20,835 bases of DNA. Origin: Candidatus Segatella caccae (lineage in GTDB: Bacteria > Bacteroidota > Bacteroidia > Bacteroidales > Bacteroidaceae). Positions 7,554 through 15,812 of this stretch are shown in pieces; position 1 is the first letter of the stretch; every line of letters starts with the position of its first letter. A model generated the notes under the pieces. The model did not search any database. It saw only the letters and a program-made list of their open reading frames with translations, and was not told where the DNA came from. The DNA lies in NCBI GenBank assembly GCA_900556395.1, contig USOQ01000046.1, positions 1 to 20,835 on the forward strand, read 5' to 3'. Both the position numbers and the translations under genes were made by a program.

Positions 7554-10500
7554 ATGCAGAAAAGATTGCATTTGCTTATCGCCATGCTGGTGCTCGTAGT
7601 TTCGGTGGCTATGGCACAGGTAACCACCTCTGGTATCAGTGGTAAGGTGACATCGCAAGGCGAGGAAGTCATCGGTGCTACGGTGACAGCAACCCACCAG
7701 CCATCAGGTACTGTTTATCGTGCAGTGACCAACAAGGATGGTCGTTTCTCAATCCAGGGTATGCGTCCTGGAGGTCCTTACAAAGTAGAGGTGTCTTACA
7801 TTGGCTATCAGCCTAAGACGTTCAAGGATGTTTCCTTGAACTTGGGTGAGAGCCAGAACCTTTCTTGTACACTTCAGGAGGATGCACGCGAGTTGCAGGA
7901 AGTTGTGGTTTCGGGCAAGGCTGGCCTTAATGGTACTAAGACTGGTGCTGCTCAGAGTATCAATGCGCAGCAGATTGCTGAAATGCCAAGTATCAGCCAC
8001 AGTATCGCTGATATTGCCCGTATGAATGCGCAGGTGTCTACCAATGGTCAGTCTGGTGCCATGTCTTTTGCCGGTACCAACAACCGTTACAACTCATTCC
8101 AGATTGATGGTGTGATGAACAACGACGTGTTCGGCTTGACTGCCAATGGTAGCAATGGCGGACAGGCTGGAACTCAGCCTGTATCTATGGAGACTATCGA
8201 TCAGATTCAGATCAATGTGGCTCCTTTTGATGTTCGTCAGGGTGGTTTCACTGGTGGTGCCATCAATGCGATTACCAAGAGCGGTACGAATGTGTTCCAC
8301 GGAAGTGCTTATTTTGATGGAAACAACGAGAAGTTGGTAGGTCGTCACTACAAGATGCAGGACGGCACCATGTCTAATCCTTATGATAAGGAGAAGGAGA
8401 CACGCTTCGGCTTCACCTTGGGTGGTCCAATCATCAAGAATAAGTTGTTCTTCTTTGCCAACTACGAGAATACCGAAAAGTCTTATCCTACTCAGTATAC
8501 TTTCGGTAGCGAGGGTGCTAAGTTTGATTCCGACCTTGCACAGCAGATTCTTGATGCTTACAAGGAGTGGGGTAGAACACACGACAATTATGAGTATCAG
8601 AGCACTTGGGCAAACAAGGACAAGTCTATCAAGAGCCAGAAGGGTGGTTTGAAACTCGACTGGAACATCAACGACTTCAACAAGTTCTCAATCCGCTGGA
8701 GTTATGTTGACGCCAAGCAGTTGTTGGGCTTGGGTGGTATGGCATCATTGAATACTGCCGACCATCTCTATGAGTTCACCTCTAAGACTCATTCATTCGC
8801 AGCAGAGTTGCAGAGCCGTCTTTCTCCATACACAAGCAATGAGGCCCGTCTGTCATACGTTCGTGTTCGCGACAGCCGTAGCTCAGGTGCAGCAGCTCCT
8901 TCTGTAACCATCTATAATGTAGGCAATGGTACTGTGAATATCGGTAACGAATACTCTTCTATGGCCAACAGCCTTGATCAGGACATCTTTACCATCGAAG
9001 ACAACTTCACATGGTATCGAGGCAACCATACCTTTACTTTTGGTACTCACAACGAGTTCTACAAGTTTGAGAATCTCTTCATTCAGAATCTCTATGGTTG
9101 CTATTACTTCGATTCTCCTGCTGACTTCTTCAACTATACCGCAACTTCTAACGGTAAGTTGATCAAGAATTTCTACTATACCACAGCTAATAAGGATGTG
9201 ACAGGCAGTTCTCTTTGGGCACCATCATTTGGTGCAGGTCAGTTGGGCTTCTATGTACAGGACAAGTGGGATGCTACCAATAACTTCCAACTCACCTATG
9301 GTCTTCGTATGGAGATACCTTTGTTCTTTGATACTCCTACAGAGAATGTTCAGTTCAATGAGTGGGCAGCAGCTGCAGGTTATGGCTATCGTACCGACCA
9401 GAAGCTTTCAAGCACTCCTATGTGGAGTCCACGTGTAGGTTTCCGTTGGGATATCAAGAACGACCGTAAGTACATTCTTCGTGGAGGTATCGGTATGTTT
9501 ACTGGTCGTATTCCTTTCGTATGGTTGAGCAACAGCTTCACCAACACTGGTGTGCAGTTCTCTTCTTACTCAGTAAAGAACAATGCCAATGTGGCTCTCA
9601 TCGTCGATCCTAACAAGCAGAATCAGAATGCAGAGCGTCTGAACGCCTCAGGCAGCCAGTTGGTCAATGTCTTCGACAAGAACTTCAAGTTTGCTCAGAA
9701 TCTGCGAATCAACTTAGGTTTCGACTTCCAGGCTTTGGGTATCGACTGGACAGCTGAGGCTATCTTCAGCAAGAACTTGAATGATATCTATTATCAGAAT
9801 ATCGCTTACGAGGCAACAGGACAGACCCTGGGTCAGGTTTCTGACATGCCATGGGAGAGCCGTCCTATGTATCATAAGGTGGCATCTGCCGGCAAGTTCA
9901 GCAACATCTATGCTATGCGTAATACCGATAAGGGCTATTCTTATAACCTGTCTTTGTCTGCTACCAAGCATTTCGACTTCGGTCTCGACCTGAATGCTTC
10001 TTACACCTTCACCAAGGCGAAGGCTATTAGCAGCTCTATCTCTTCTGTGGCTCAGAGCAACTGGCGCAACAACCATTCATATCGTTTCAGTAACGATCCT
10101 GAGATGGCAAACAGCGCTTTCAATGTGCCTCACCTTGTTAAGGCTTCTGCTTTCTATCACCTCAACTGGGGCCCCGGCAAGCTCTTCACTACAACTGTTG
10201 GTTTGATTTATCAGGGTCAGAGTGGTGCTCCTTACTCACTCTATTATAATGGTGATGTCAATGGCGACGGTGCAAGCAATGACTTGATTTTCATCCCTAC
10301 AGATGCTCAGATTGACAAGATGCCGTTCTCGGATGTGATGAAGGCTGACAACAAGACTGTGAAGTACACTGTTGACGAGCAGCGTACCAACTTGAAGAAG
10401 TGGCTGGCAAGCACTCCTTATTTGAAAGATCACCGTGGTGAGTACTATAAGCGTTATGCAGATAATTTGCCTTTCGAGGGTCATTTTGATTTCCACTTCG

Positions 10501-10760
10501 GTCAGAAGTTTGGCATCAAGGTAGGCAAGCAGATTCATGCGCTTGAGGTAACTATGGATATTCTTAACGTTGCCAACCTGCTCAACAATAAGTGGGGACA
10601 TACTTATGGCAGCAGCTATAACAGCGAGTTGGTTTCTCCTATTACTTACAAGGATAATGGTACTTACCAGTTCGATAACGATTCTACCAAGCCTATCAAG
10701 TACTATAGCGACTACTACAGCCGCTGGCGTGGTCAGGTAGGTGTGAAGTACACTTTCTAA
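7554..10760 (+). CDS. TonB-dependent receptor with N-terminal carboxypeptidase-regulatory-like domain (Oar-like)
   Basis: A 1068-residue outer-membrane protein. A signal peptide (MQKRLHLLIAMLVLVVSVAMA, cleavage near 21) is followed by a carboxypeptidase-regulatory-like beta-sandwich (about 27-113, with SGKVTSQGEEVIGATVTA), a plug domain (about 130-250, with NNRYNSFQIDGVMNNDVFG) and a long beta-barrel ending in Phe, as expected for BAM substrates. The plug and barrel resemble the Oar subgroup of Bacteroidetes TonB-dependent transporters. No SusD-like gene is adjacent, so this is not a standard polysaccharide-utilisation locus; the ligand is unknown and could be a peptide, protein or other large molecule. 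It is transcribed alone, between its own promoter and terminator. Confidence 0.9.
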   Translation: MQKRLHLLIAMLVLVVSVAMAQVTTSGISGKVTSQGEEVIGATVTATHQPSGTVYRAVTNKDGRFSIQGMRPGGPYKVEVSYIGYQPKTFKDVSLNLGESQNLSCTLQEDARELQEVVVSGKAGLNGTKTGAAQSINAQQIAEMPSISHSIADIARMNAQVSTNGQSGAMSFAGTNNRYNSFQIDGVMNNDVFGLTANGSNGGQAGTQPVSMETIDQIQINVAPFDVRQGGFTGGAINAITKSGTNVFHGSAYFDGNNEKLVGRHYKMQDGTMSNPYDKEKETRFGFTLGGPIIKNKLFFFANYENTEKSYPTQYTFGSEGAKFDSDLAQQILDAYKEWGRTHDNYEYQSTWANKDKSIKSQKGGLKLDWNINDFNKFSIRWSYVDAKQLLGLGGMASLNTADHLYEFTSKTHSFAAELQSRLSPYTSNEARLSYVRVRDSRSSGAAAPSVTIYNVGNGTVNIGNEYSSMANSLDQDIFTIEDNFTWYRGNHTFTFGTHNEFYKFENLFIQNLYGCYYFDSPADFFNYTATSNGKLIKNFYYTTANKDVTGSSLWAPSFGAGQLGFYVQDKWDATNNFQLTYGLRMEIPLFFDTPTENVQFNEWAAAAGYGYRTDQKLSSTPMWSPRVGFRWDIKNDRKYILRGGIGMFTGRIPFVWLSNSFTNTGVQFSSYSVKNNANVALIVDPNKQNQNAERLNASGSQLVNVFDKNFKFAQNLRINLGFDFQALGIDWTAEAIFSKNLNDIYYQNIAYEATGQTLGQVSDMPWESRPMYHKVASAGKFSNIYAMRNTDKGYSYNLSLSATKHFDFGLDLNASYTFTKAKAISSSISSVAQSNWRNNHSYRFSNDPEMANSAFNVPHLVKASAFYHLNWGPGKLFTTTVGLIYQGQSGAPYSLYYNGDVNGDGASNDLIFIPTDAQIDKMPFSDVMKADNKTVKYTVDEQRTNLKKWLASTPYLKDHRGEYYKRYADNLPFEGHFDFHFGQKFGIKVGKQIHALEVTMDILNVANLLNNKWGHTYGSSYNSELVSPITYKDNGTYQFDNDSTKPIKYYSDYYSRWRGQVGVKYTF

Positions 10761-10789
10761 TTGATAAAGTAGAAAACATCATAAAAACA

Positions 10790-10824
10790 AAAAAGGATAC
10801 ATCCAGACTGGATGTATCCTTTTT
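10790..10824. terminator. bidirectional intrinsic terminator between convergent genes
   Basis: A 16-bp perfect stem with a 3-nt loop (AAAAAGGATACATCCA / TGGATGTATCCTTTTT) lies between the TonB receptor gene and the convergent serine hydrolase gene. T-runs follow the GC part on both strands, so it can serve both. Confidence 0.88.
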
Positions 10825-10913
10825 CTGTTTTATGGGTTTCGTGCTGAGTTCTTTCTTGTTTGTCGGCTTTGTCATGCCCGTTGGTTTTTCTTCTTTCTCT
10901 TTCTTGTTGCAGT

Positions 10914-12236
10914 TTATTTCACATGCCTAAAGAGGTCTTGCTTAGGCATATTGTCCATATACTTCTTGCGAAGCTTTTCGAAGAAAGCCATTGTGTCGTT
11001 GGAGAATCCATGTCCCTTCCATGTAGAAGTATTGGTGATGAGTATCCAGCATTGTCCATCTTTGTATTTCAAGATGATAGCCGAGGTACCTGCAAGTGAA
11101 CCCGTGCGAATCCATGGACGATTGCTCTTGGGGGTGTAGTTCCATCCGATGGAATACTGATGGTCGGGTTGTTCCTGAGTCATGAAAGCGATGCTCTTCT
11201 TACTGAGGATGTCCTTTACATGAGGCATACCATCAATACTTGCGATGAGGCGACTAAGCTCCGCAGCAGAACCACACCAAGCACCAGCACCCGATAGACG
11301 AGGAATGTCAGTATCGCCATAGCATTTCTCTACCTGTCTTCCACTATTGTTATATTCATATACAGGGATGCTGCCTTGGTGCATGTAGTACTTCGTCTCG
11401 TTGGGTCGGCGGTCTTTGTAGTAGGTTCCTGCTATGTGCATGTCGTAGCAACCTGCAGGGTTGAGTACATATTTCTGCATATAGTCCTCATATCTCATAC
11501 CACTCTTCTTCTCGATAATCATTGACAGAAGGATATATCCTAAGTTGGAGTAGCATTTGCCTTGTCCTGGTGTGTATCCTAAATGCCGTTTCAAGAGAAT
11601 CTTGAGTAGGGTAGGATGATCGGGAGGTGTGGTGAGACGGTTTTGCATCATGATATAGCGGGTGGAAGAAATCGGGTCGCCAGCATAGTTGGTAAATCCA
11701 GCCTGATGGCGCAACAGTTGTTCTACCGTTATATCGTAATACCGCTTGTCCTTGATACTATTATTATATAAGGTGTCTCGCAGAATTCCCTTGGGTCCGA
11801 AAACCTTGTCGTTCATTCTCAACTTCTTGGCTTCACAGAGCTTCATGATACCCACGGCAGTGATGAGCTTAGATACCGAGGCGTATCGCATCACCATGGA
11901 TGGTTGCATCATGATGCCTTTCTCCTTGTCTGCCCATCCGAAACCTCGTGCATACAGCAGAGAGTCGTTGCGGGTGATGACCAGTTGGGCACCATTGATT
12001 TCCCATCTCTTCAGGTATCGCTCCACGAGTGAATCCATTTCGTGGTAGGCTTTGCCTTCAGAGAGAGAGTTGTTGAGTGAGTCATTGAGGTGAGCCTTGG
12101 GGAGCGTATCGGCAACCGATGCTTTGTTGTCAGAACAACTTGTTACGCAACGTCGTGTCAGCAGAGAGATGCCGATAGCCATGACTAAGCAAATAGTAAA
12201 TATGCGTTTCTTTCTGAGTCTTCTTTTTCTTTTCAT
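10914..12236 (-). CDS. serine hydrolase, class C beta-lactamase/penicillin-binding family
   Basis: A 440-residue envelope enzyme. A basic N-terminus (MKRKRRLRKKR) and a hydrophobic segment at about 12-27 form a signal peptide or membrane anchor; Cys30 and Cys34 follow, but neither fits a good lipobox. Catalytic motifs of the family are present: SVSK at 120-123 (nucleophile Ser120, general base Lys123), YSN at 229-231, and RTG at 377-379 in the place of KTG. Members include esterases, D-amino-acid peptidases and class C lactamases; which applies is unclear. It starts four bases after the aroC stop, as the last gene of a four-gene operon, though no functional link to chorismate synthesis is known. 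Confidence 0.88.
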   Translation of the reverse strand: MKRKRRLRKKRIFTICLVMAIGISLLTRRCVTSCSDNKASVADTLPKAHLNDSLNNSLSEGKAYHEMDSLVERYLKRWEINGAQLVITRNDSLLYARGFGWADKEKGIMMQPSMVMRYASVSKLITAVGIMKLCEAKKLRMNDKVFGPKGILRDTLYNNSIKDKRYYDITVEQLLRHQAGFTNYAGDPISSTRYIMMQNRLTTPPDHPTLLKILLKRHLGYTPGQGKCYSNLGYILLSMIIEKKSGMRYEDYMQKYVLNPAGCYDMHIAGTYYKDRRPNETKYYMHQGSIPVYEYNNSGRQVEKCYGDTDIPRLSGAGAWCGSAAELSRLIASIDGMPHVKDILSKKSIAFMTQEQPDHQYSIGWNYTPKSNRPWIRTGSLAGTSAIILKYKDGQCWILITNTSTWKGHGFSNDTMAFFEKLRKKYMDNMPKQDLFRHVK

Positions 12237-12240
12237 TATC

Positions 12241-13308
12241 TTATAGCTTCACACTCTTGTTGACGAGATAGCTGTCGAGGATGACCATGGCTGCCATGGC
12301 TTCCACCACAGGAACGGCTCTTGGCAGAACACATGGATCGTGCCTGCCACGCGCCGTCAGTTTGGTGGCATTGCCTTCCAGGTCTACCGTGTCTTGCTCT
12401 TTCAGGATGGTGGCAACAGGCTTGAATGCTACTCTGAAGTAGATGTCCTGTCCGTTGCTGATACCTCCCTGTATGCCTCCACTGTGATTAGTGGTTGTCG
12501 TGATGCCAGGCACGAAAGTGTCGTTCTGCTGGCTGCCTCGTGCCGTTACACCGTCGAAGCCTTCTCCATACTCAAAGCCTTTTACAGCATTGATGCCCAG
12601 CATGGCAGCACCTAATTGAGCATGCAGTTTGTCGAATTCCGGTTCGCCCAACCCTACAGGACATCCCTTGATGACACAAGTGATGACTCCTCCGATGGTG
12701 TCGCCATCGGCTTTTACTTGGGCGATGAGCTGTTCCATCTCTTTGGCTTTCTGCTGGTCGGGGCAGCGCACGATGTTGTCCTCTGTCTTGCTTAAGTCAT
12801 ACAGATGGTAATCTCTTTCCAATGCGATGTCGCCCACCTGCGAAGTGTACGCAGTGATGCTGATGCCCAACTGTCGCAAGGCGAGTTTGGCTAAAGCACC
12901 TCCCACACAACGGGCTATGGTGATGCGAGCTGAAGAGCGTCCGCCCCCTCGATGGTCGCGTATGCCATACTTATTATAATAGGTGTAGTCGGCATGTGAA
13001 GGACGGAACAGGCATCGCATGTTCTCGTAGTCTTGTGAGTGCTGGTTGGTGTTGCGCACCTCGAAGCCTATCGGGGTGCCAGTGCTCTTGCCTTCAAAGA
13101 CACCACTGAGAAACTCCACCTTGTCGGCTTCGTTACGGGCTGTGGTGATATGACTTTGGCCAGGACGGCGACGGTTGAGTTCTTGCTGTACGAACTCCAT
13201 ATCGATGTCGATACCTGCTGGCAAGCCATCGATAACTCCGCCTACTGCTACACCATGGCTCTCGCCGAAGGTGGTGAGGGTAAAGAGATGCCCAAATGTA
13301 TTCCTCAT
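12241..13308 (-). CDS. aroC: chorismate synthase
   Basis: A 355-residue cytoplasmic enzyme that converts 5-enolpyruvylshikimate-3-phosphate to chorismate with reduced FMN, the last step of the shared aromatic pathway. Three family signatures are intact: GESHG at 15-19, RDHRGGGRSSAR at 117-128 and GRHDPCVLPRAVPVVEA at 321-337. Length is normal. It starts 52 bases after the SlyD-type gene and ends four bases before the serine hydrolase, so it is the third of four co-oriented genes, probably driven from the promoter at 14312-14319. No flavin reductase domain is fused. Confidence 0.96.
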   Translation of the reverse strand: MRNTFGHLFTLTTFGESHGVAVGGVIDGLPAGIDIDMEFVQQELNRRRPGQSHITTARNEADKVEFLSGVFEGKSTGTPIGFEVRNTNQHSQDYENMRCLFRPSHADYTYYNKYGIRDHRGGGRSSARITIARCVGGALAKLALRQLGISITAYTSQVGDIALERDYHLYDLSKTEDNIVRCPDQQKAKEMEQLIAQVKADGDTIGGVITCVIKGCPVGLGEPEFDKLHAQLGAAMLGINAVKGFEYGEGFDGVTARGSQQNDTFVPGITTTTNHSGGIQGGISNGQDIYFRVAFKPVATILKEQDTVDLEGNATKLTARGRHDPCVLPRAVPVVEAMAAMVILDSYLVNKSVKL

Positions 13309-13360
13309 GTCTGTTAACTATTTAATTATGTTCTGTTGATTGACCTGTTCTTAATGGCTT

Positions 13361-13960
13361 TTAGTGGCATCCGCAATGACCATCACCGCAGTTGCCTTCC
13401 CCGCAATGACCATCGCCACATTCGCCTTCACCACAGTGTCCGTTGCATCCGCTGCATCCGCCGTGTGCCTCACCGCTCATGAGCTTGGCCATGCCTGCCA
13501 CCTCCTCAGCTGTAGCTTCGCGGCTCTCTGTTATCTCGCCCTTGAAGTTGAGTGTCTTGCCAGCCAAAGGATGGTTGAGATCTATTTTCACCTTGCTGTC
13601 ACCGATTTCCAATACTACACCATTGAAGCGGTTGCCGTCCTCGTTCTGAAGAGGAATGATGGCACCTACCTGTACGTGCTGTGCATCAAACTGTCCGTTG
13701 ATGGTGAAGATGTCCTTCTCTAAGTCGATGATACGCTCTGCATAGTGTGCGCCATAAGCCTGCTCTGGTGTGAGGGTGAAGTCGAAAGACTCGCCTTTTG
13801 CCAGGTTGACTATCTGCTCCTCAAAAGCAGGCAGAGTCACTCCCATGCCGCTTACGAAGATAAATGGGCGCTCGTCGCTTGTCTGCTCGATGAGGTCTGA
13901 CTTACCTTCTGTGATGTCGTACAACTGGTATGATACGCTGATGAATTTGTTTGATTCCAT
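13361..13960 (-). CDS. slyD: FKBP-type peptidyl-prolyl isomerase, SlyD-like, with Cys/His-rich metal-binding tail
   Basis: A 199-residue cytoplasmic protein-folding factor. Residues 1-75 and about 128-148 form the FKBP fold (GMGVTLPAFEEQIVNLAKGE; NHPLAGKTL), with the SlyD-type insert-in-flap chaperone domain between (about 76-127, AQHVQVGAIIPLQ). Residues 165-199 form a Gly-rich tail with eight Cys and five His in repeated (D/N)GHCGEG-type units, expected to bind nickel, zinc or similar metals as E. coli SlyD does. The tail is encoded by a short imperfect DNA repeat, so its length may vary between strains. No hydrogenase or urease genes lie nearby to suggest a nickel client. The gene is 39 bases downstream of the coiled-coil gene. 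Confidence 0.9.
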   Translation of the reverse strand: MESNKFISVSYQLYDITEGKSDLIEQTSDERPFIFVSGMGVTLPAFEEQIVNLAKGESFDFTLTPEQAYGAHYAERIIDLEKDIFTINGQFDAQHVQVGAIIPLQNEDGNRFNGVVLEIGDSKVKIDLNHPLAGKTLNFKGEITESREATAEEVAGMAKLMSGEAHGGCSGCNGHCGEGECGDGHCGEGNCGDGHCGCH

Positions 13961-13999
13961 GTTAATTCTTTATTATTATTGTTTTGTTATTATTATCTG

Positions 14000-14275
14000 T
14001 TATTTCTTGTCTCTCTTTTTGTTCTGTACATCTTTCACCATCTCCATGCGTTCCAGATAGATGGGGCGCCACTTGTCGATGATGTCTTGCAGGTTCTTGC
14101 TCTGCTGTGATGTCTGGGCATACTCTTCCGATTCAGTCTTGCCCTCTTTCTTCAGGTCGAGCAGATGAGCCAGTAGCAATTTCTGTTGCTCTTCGGCAGC
14201 TTTTAGCTGGTTGTGCAATCTTTCAAGGCTTTCCATGAAGGCAAGCGCTTTGTCTATATGATTCTGTTCTTCCAT
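14000..14275 (-). CDS. small charged coiled-coil protein of unknown function
   Basis: A 91-residue soluble protein, rich in Glu, Lys and Gln, with heptad-like patterning over about residues 10-75 (LERLHNQLKAAEEQQKLLLA and on). No signal peptide, membrane segment or catalytic motif is visible, and the family is not recognised. It is the first gene of the operon leading to slyD, aroC and the serine hydrolase, 37 bases after a consensus -7 promoter element. The start is an ATG in normal position; coding status rests on its operon place, plausible composition and lack of any competing frame. Confidence 0.65.
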   Translation of the reverse strand: MEEQNHIDKALAFMESLERLHNQLKAAEEQQKLLLAHLLDLKKEGKTESEEYAQTSQQSKNLQDIIDKWRPIYLERMEMVKDVQNKKRDKK

Positions 14276-14311
14276 TGATTCTGTTTGGCTTTATATGTAT
14301 TTTTTAGTTTG

Positions 14312-14319
14312 CAAAGATA
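14312..14319 (-). promoter_or_regulatory. -7 promoter element of the coiled-coil/slyD/aroC/hydrolase operon
   Basis: On the minus strand this reads TATCTTTG, an exact consensus -7 element, 37 bases before the start at 14275. The -33 region is not a clear match. Confidence 0.6.
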
Positions 14320-14566
14320 CGAAATCTTGCTGAGACTAACGAATGAATCGCTCAAAATGTCGCATTATTGCTGCTTTGTATTCTCTAATATAGCCGAAGC
14401 AATGGCTGAAGCCAGGTGATTAACAATGTTGAAGCTAAAAGGTTCAGAGAACTTTGTTTATGTTAGTTATTTTGTGTGAAATCTTACGATAAGTAAGCCA
14501 GAAGGGGATATTCATGTTGATTTATGTCAAAAATACGACTAAAAGTCTTTCTTTTTAGCCGAAATG

Positions 14567-14598
14567 TTTGCGCACACAGCAAAATGTGCTTATCTTTG
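14567..14598 (+). promoter_or_regulatory. complete consensus promoter of the small secreted protein gene
   Basis: TTTG (14567-14570), a 20-base spacer and TATCTTTG (14591-14598) match both Bacteroidetes promoter boxes exactly. The expected transcript has a leader of about 70 bases. Confidence 0.8.
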
Positions 14599-14675
14599 CA
14601 GTGTCTTTCAGGAAGACATACACAAAGAGATTAGTAAGGATAATGTAGAATTAAAGAAAGAAAGGTAAAAAGATT

Positions 14676-15035
14676 ATGAAGAAATTGATGATTTTGGCAG
14701 TAGCATTGTTCAGTATGACAACTACTTTTGCAGCAGATGAGAATGCAAGTGCAACAACAGCAACAGCTGCTTTCAACATGAATGTAAACATGAACAGCTT
14801 GTCTGATGCTCTCGGTTTGAACATTGACCAGGTTGAGGCTGTAGCTGATGTACACAAGAACTTCACTGCAGATATGATGAATGCTGCCGTAGCAGCAGGT
14901 GACGACCGCAAGGCTATGATCGACAAGGCCATCAACAAGGACTTGAAGTACATGCACGTCATCCTTTCAAACACTCAGTATCGCAAGTATCTGATGTTGC
15001 TGAACGTCACTCTCGTAAATCGTGGCATCAAGTAA
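14676..15035 (+). CDS. small secreted or periplasmic protein, function unknown
   Basis: A 119-residue protein with a clear signal peptide (MKKLMILAVALFSMTTTFAA, cleavage near 20). The mature part has a low-complexity Ala/Thr start, an asparagine/methionine-rich stretch (FNMNVNMN) and a helical body ending DLKYMHVILSNTQYRKYLMLL, with YRKYLMLLNVTLVNRG at the C-terminus. I do not recognise a named family; similar short secreted proteins seem common in Bacteroidales (from memory, not checked). The gene stands alone between an exact consensus promoter and a strong GNRA-loop terminator, and has frequent-codon use, all pointing to high expression. Its leader GTAAAAAGATT is identical to the one before the DUF4836 gene. 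Confidence 0.78.
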   Translation: MKKLMILAVALFSMTTTFAADENASATTATAAFNMNVNMNSLSDALGLNIDQVEAVADVHKNFTADMMNAAVAAGDDRKAMIDKAINKDLKYMHVILSNTQYRKYLMLLNVTLVNRGIK

Positions 15036-15073
15036 GACTTTTATGTAAAGTAAGAGAGAGATTATATGAGGAG

Positions 15074-15108
15074 AACTGCGGGCAGAGCAATCTGTCCGCA
15101 GTTTTTTT
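15074..15108 (+). terminator. intrinsic terminator of the small secreted protein gene
   Basis: A 13-bp stem (AACTGCGGGCAGA pairing with TCTGTCCGCAGTT, one G-U pair) closed by a GCAA tetraloop is followed by a run of T, about 40 bases after the stop codon. Confidence 0.9.
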
Positions 15109-15179
15109 GTTGTTGATAGAACCAGCCAAAGTCGAGTCATTATATGTAGGTATTCATGCCAAACCATTATTTTTAGGTA

Positions 15180-15210
15180 TTGCGGCATTGGGAAAATCGT
15201 CGTATCTTTG
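15180..15210 (+). promoter_or_regulatory. promoter of the flavodoxin-DUF2023 operon
   Basis: TTG (15180-15182), a 20-base spacer and TATCTTTG (15203-15210) fit the Bacteroidetes consensus, 43 bases before the flavodoxin start. The octamer TAGGTATT occurs at 15147-15154 and again at 15174-15181, the second copy overlapping the -33 box; a regulator site is possible. Confidence 0.7.
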
Positions 15211-15253
15211 CAGCCGTAAACAAGAAATAATGTAACTAAAGTAATTATAGCGT

Positions 15254-15748
15254 ATGAAATCAACAATTGTAATTTATGGCTCTTCCACAGGGACCTGCCA
15301 GAGCATAGCAGAGACAATAGCCGGTAAGTTGGGCGCCAGTGCAGTAGATGTATCCAGCATCGATGAGGCCGCCATCTCAGATCATGACAACCTTATTTTG
15401 GGAACTTCCACCTGGGGAGCAGGTGAGTTGCAGGACGACTGGTACGATGGTATCAACCTGTTGAAGTCAGCAGGTCTTTCTGGCAAGACGGTCGCTCTTT
15501 TCGGTTGTGGCGATGCTGAGTCTTATCCTGATACCTTCTGTGGCGGAATGAAGGAACTTTATGATGCTGCCAAAGAGGGTGGTGCCAATGTTCTCGAAGG
15601 AGTATCGACAGAGGGTTATACTTTCGATGACAGCGATGCAGTTGTAGATGGAAAATTCGTAGGTCTTGCTCTTGACGATGTCAACGAGGACGATAAGACC
15701 GAGGAACGCATTGATGCATGGCTTGAGGCCATTAAGCCTTCGCTTTAA
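15254..15748 (+). CDS. fldA: flavodoxin (long-chain, FldA-type)
   Basis: A 164-residue soluble FMN-binding electron carrier that can replace ferredoxin under iron limitation. The phosphate loop is IYGSSTGTCQSIAE (7-20); the 50s-type loop TSTWGAGELQDDW supplies an aromatic residue over the isoalloxazine ring, and FGCGDAESYPDTFCGGM is the 90s-loop motif with the conserved GDxxxYxxxFC pattern. The length and the insertion in the last strand fit long-chain flavodoxins. It heads a two-gene unit with a DUF2023 gene 64 bases downstream; its own consensus promoter lies directly upstream, with a duplicated TAGGTATT octamer that may be an operator. Confidence 0.93.
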   Translation: MKSTIVIYGSSTGTCQSIAETIAGKLGASAVDVSSIDEAAISDHDNLILGTSTWGAGELQDDWYDGINLLKSAGLSGKTVALFGCGDAESYPDTFCGGMKELYDAAKEGGANVLEGVSTEGYTFDDSDAVVDGKFVGLALDDVNEDDKTEERIDAWLEAIKPSL

Positions 15749-15812
15749 TGTAATGCGGAATAGGAGAATGCTCCTGTAACACAGTCATTTTTTTAACTAA
15801 CAGACGGATATT

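Larger units (their letters stand above)
14276..14675. other. 400-bp divergent intergenic region
   Basis: No gene is seen here. The region holds a minus-strand promoter at 14312-14319 and a complete plus-strand promoter at 14567-14598. The roughly 250 bases between them show no long repeat or strong hairpin. Confidence 0.6.

Noticed and set aside
8094..8582. 162-codon minus-strand open frame
   Set aside because: It lies fully antisense inside the TonB-dependent receptor gene and has no recognisable product.
13364..13723. 119-codon plus-strand open frame, Ala/Thr rich
   Set aside because: It is the antisense of the SlyD-type tail and insert domain; its odd composition mirrors the Cys/His repeats.
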